A stretch of DNA of 64,000 nucleotides from contig NZ_JACJQO010000005.1 in the NCBI RefSeq assembly GCF_014696715.1, positions 248,001-312,000 of the forward strand. The letters are read 5' to 3'. Source of the stretch: Pseudanabaena sp. FACHB-2040. GTDB taxonomy: Bacteria; Cyanobacteriota; Cyanobacteriia; Phormidesmidales; Phormidesmidaceae. Below the pieces are notes generated by a model. That model was not told the origin of the DNA and searched no databases. It worked only from the letters and a program-made list of their open reading frames with translations. Positions 62,425 to 64,000 of this stretch are shown one piece after another. Both the position numbers and the translations under genes were made by a program. Positions within the stretch are counted from its first letter, which is position 1, and the number at the start of each line of letters is the position of its first letter.

Positions 62425-64000
62425 ATGGTTTTTTCGCATTTTGCAATCAGCCTGTTTGAGATCCCTCAATCAGCCCTGCACCTAGCTCAACTGCAGCCGA
62501 TTTGGTCAGTTGAGCAGTCTCCCTCGCTGTTGGCTCAGCTGCTGACGACGTTGGCGGTGGGGCTGCTCATGGCGTTTGGTTTTCAGCTTCTGCTGACGAA
62601 CCTGGGCATTGCTCTGGGCATTTCTGTACTCACGGTTTCGGCGGGTTCCGAGTCTGATGACGACAGCGCTGAGGACAAGGCATCGGTTGACCTAGCGGGG
62701 TGGTTAGGGCCAGGAATTTTAGTGACCGTGAATGTGGTGCTGTTCGCGGCTTGTTTTTTGTCGGCTCGGTTTAGCCAGGTGGAGGAGCCGTTAGGCGGTG
62801 CGATCGCAGGTCTGACGATCTGGTCAGCCTACCTGCTGATCTTGATTTGGCTGAGCACTAAAACCCTCAACTCCGTTGCCGGATTTATCTTCGACTGGAC
62901 CACAGGTGGGCTGCGCCGCCTAGTCTCTGTGATTGCGGCTGCGCTGGAACCCGCAGAAGTAGAGCCGCTGAGCGAAGCGCAAATGCTGGAGAGCATTCGG
63001 CAGGAGGTGCGCTCATCGCTAGACTCTGCCGAACTGCGGAGCCTGATTGCGGCCCAGCTACAAACGCTTACTTGGCAAGCTGCGGCTCAGCCGGGTGCAA
63101 CAGCCTCCAATGGTCGGTCTTTGACTAGCACAGCGGAGCAGCCCCCATCGCTAACTCCGCAAGCTTTGGTGGAGCCAGACTTCTGGCAGCCCATTGAGGC
63201 TTATTTGACTGAAACTAGCTCCAAGAGCCTGACGCCCAAGCGCCTTAACCGGCGGCTGCAAAAGCTGCTGCAGTCAGCCTATGAAGCAGTACCCATAGAT
63301 ACTGAAATGCCGCCTCTGCCCACTGACCTGCTGGCAGCCCAGATAGACCAGCGGGAAGACCTCAGTGATAAGAAAAAACAGCGAATTTTGGCGCAAATAG
63401 AGACTACATGGGCTGAGTTCTGTGCTGATCTAGAGCCGCGATCGGGGCCAGTAGACAGTTCAGAGGCAGGCTCTGAGGCTGAGGACTCAACCGGATTTGA
63501 CCCCGCTGCCATTTCCCAAGATTTGCTCAAGTCAGCTGCTGAAACCGCGTTAAAGCAGGTTCTCTCTGGCTTGCCTGACCTACTGCAAAAGGTCAAGCCG
63601 GATCTGCCCTATGGTTTGGGGATGGCTTCGATTATGCTCGCCGAGGCGCTACCCGACCTGCAGCCTGAGTCGCTGCTAGACTCTTTGCCCGTTGAGGCTG
63701 CTGAGGTGAGGCAGTACGTAGACCACCTTTTGGACGAAACTCAGGGCCAGATGGCTCAATTGGGGAAAGCCTCGCTGTATCAAGCCGAGCATCTGCGTGA
63801 ATTGGCGCTCAAGCCAGTTGAGCGGGTGCAGCAGGGCGTGGAGGCACGGGTAGATGCGCTGAAGCAGCAGGCCCGTGAACAGGCTGAAGCTACCCGCAAA
63901 GCAGCGGCAACGGCTGCCTGGTGGCTCTTTGCAACAGCCTCAACGGGAGCCGTTTCGGCGGCCTTGGCTGGGGCTTTGGCAACCGAGTGGCTCTGGCCCT
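62425..64000 (+). CDS. Large cyanobacterial membrane protein, 3' end beyond the window
   Basis: From ATG 62425 an uninterrupted frame continues past the right edge, so at least 525 residues are present and the C-terminus is missing. The N-terminal part has three membrane segments (LLTTLAVGLLMAFGFQLLLT, PGILVTVNVVLFAACFLSAR, IAGLTIWSAYLLILIWL), followed by a long cytoplasmic helical region rich in Gln, Leu and Glu. Near the edge a further hydrophobic stretch (WWLFATASTGAVSAALAGAL) begins. An AAGGAG lies 12 nt before the start. No family was recognised. Confidence 0.75.
   Translation, partial: MVFSHFAISLFEIPQSALHLAQLQPIWSVEQSPSLLAQLLTTLAVGLLMAFGFQLLLTNLGIALGISVLTVSAGSESDDDSAEDKASVDLAGWLGPGILVTVNVVLFAACFLSARFSQVEEPLGGAIAGLTIWSAYLLILIWLSTKTLNSVAGFIFDWTTGGLRRLVSVIAAALEPAEVEPLSEAQMLESIRQEVRSSLDSAELRSLIAAQLQTLTWQAAAQPGATASNGRSLTSTAEQPPSLTPQALVEPDFWQPIEAYLTETSSKSLTPKRLNRRLQKLLQSAYEAVPIDTEMPPLPTDLLAAQIDQREDLSDKKKQRILAQIETTWAEFCADLEPRSGPVDSSEAGSEAEDSTGFDPAAISQDLLKSAAETALKQVLSGLPDLLQKVKPDLPYGLGMASIMLAEALPDLQPESLLDSLPVEAAEVRQYVDHLLDETQGQMAQLGKASLYQAEHLRELALKPVERVQQGVEARVDALKQQAREQAEATRKAAATAAWWLFATASTGAVSAALAGALATEWLWP

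Overview
The window looks like a chromosomal segment of a cyanobacterium, probably a filamentous Leptolyngbya-like lineage (the lineage is a guess). The evidence is the frequent HIP1 octamer GCGATCGC, cyanobacterial families (CoaR/CoaT, DUF1830, DevB/DevC/DevA exporters, a ThiO-ThiG fusion, baeRF7), and a dispersed GTAGAGACGCGATT palindrome common in such genomes. Genes are dense on both strands. There are no rRNAs and no CRISPR, one tRNA-Gly(CCC), and one tRNA-linked integrase.

Region by region. 1-4487: leftward DppABCDF/NikABCDE-type ABC importer with a lipoprotein binding protein, cut by the left edge. 4638-7770: divergent coaR/coaT cobalt-efflux pair with a MerR-type 20-bp-spaced promoter containing a perfect dyad. 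7763-10439: two flavoproteins. 10792-18393: a tight five-gene operon encoding a SWIM zinc-finger protein, a DUF5691-like helical protein, a MoxR AAA+ ATPase, a DUF5682-like putative hydrolase and a VWA/MIDAS protein. This is the most system-like and least understood locus. 18600-21140: a small protein with a paralogue at 44470, a zinc-ribbon protein, and a protein resembling the C-terminal part of SWIM-family proteins. 21192-22793: tyrosine integrase between 17-bp direct repeats, repeated TTACACCC motifs, a terminator and tRNA-Gly. 23140-33110: HD protein, orphan DppC-like permease, small lipoprotein, DUF1830, SbcC, thioredoxin-TPR, RMD1-like, cNMP-binding-fold and FHA proteins. 33123-34752: tmk-holB. 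34718-39827: TetR regulator and a DevB-DevC-DevC-DevA exporter with two different DevC permeases. 39832-43847: YbjN-like, VOC, alcohol dehydrogenase, one-Cys PrxQ and an outer-membrane barrel. 44105-44321: a candidate structured RNA or attenuator. 44470-50602: small proteins, citramalate synthase, ferredoxin, ThiO-ThiG and a Cys-rich membrane protein. 50886-57214: baeRF7, BON, PEP synthase, PRPP synthetase and glutaminase. 57256-64000: Usp, hemerythrin-like, DUF3291, a UbiG-like methyltransferase, a Lys-tailed protein and a large membrane protein cut by the right edge.

How genes may work together. CoaR should sense cobalt and switch on CoaT; the ABC importer downstream of coaR may handle a nickel/cobalt chelate or a peptide (inference). 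In the 10.8-18.4 kb operon, the pairing of a MoxR ATPase with a VWA protein suggests a chaperone or metal-insertase-like machine acting on a target protein, with SWIM, DUF5691 and DUF5682 proteins as substrate or partners (inference). Family names such as DUF5691 and DUF5682 come from motif recognition, not from a database search.
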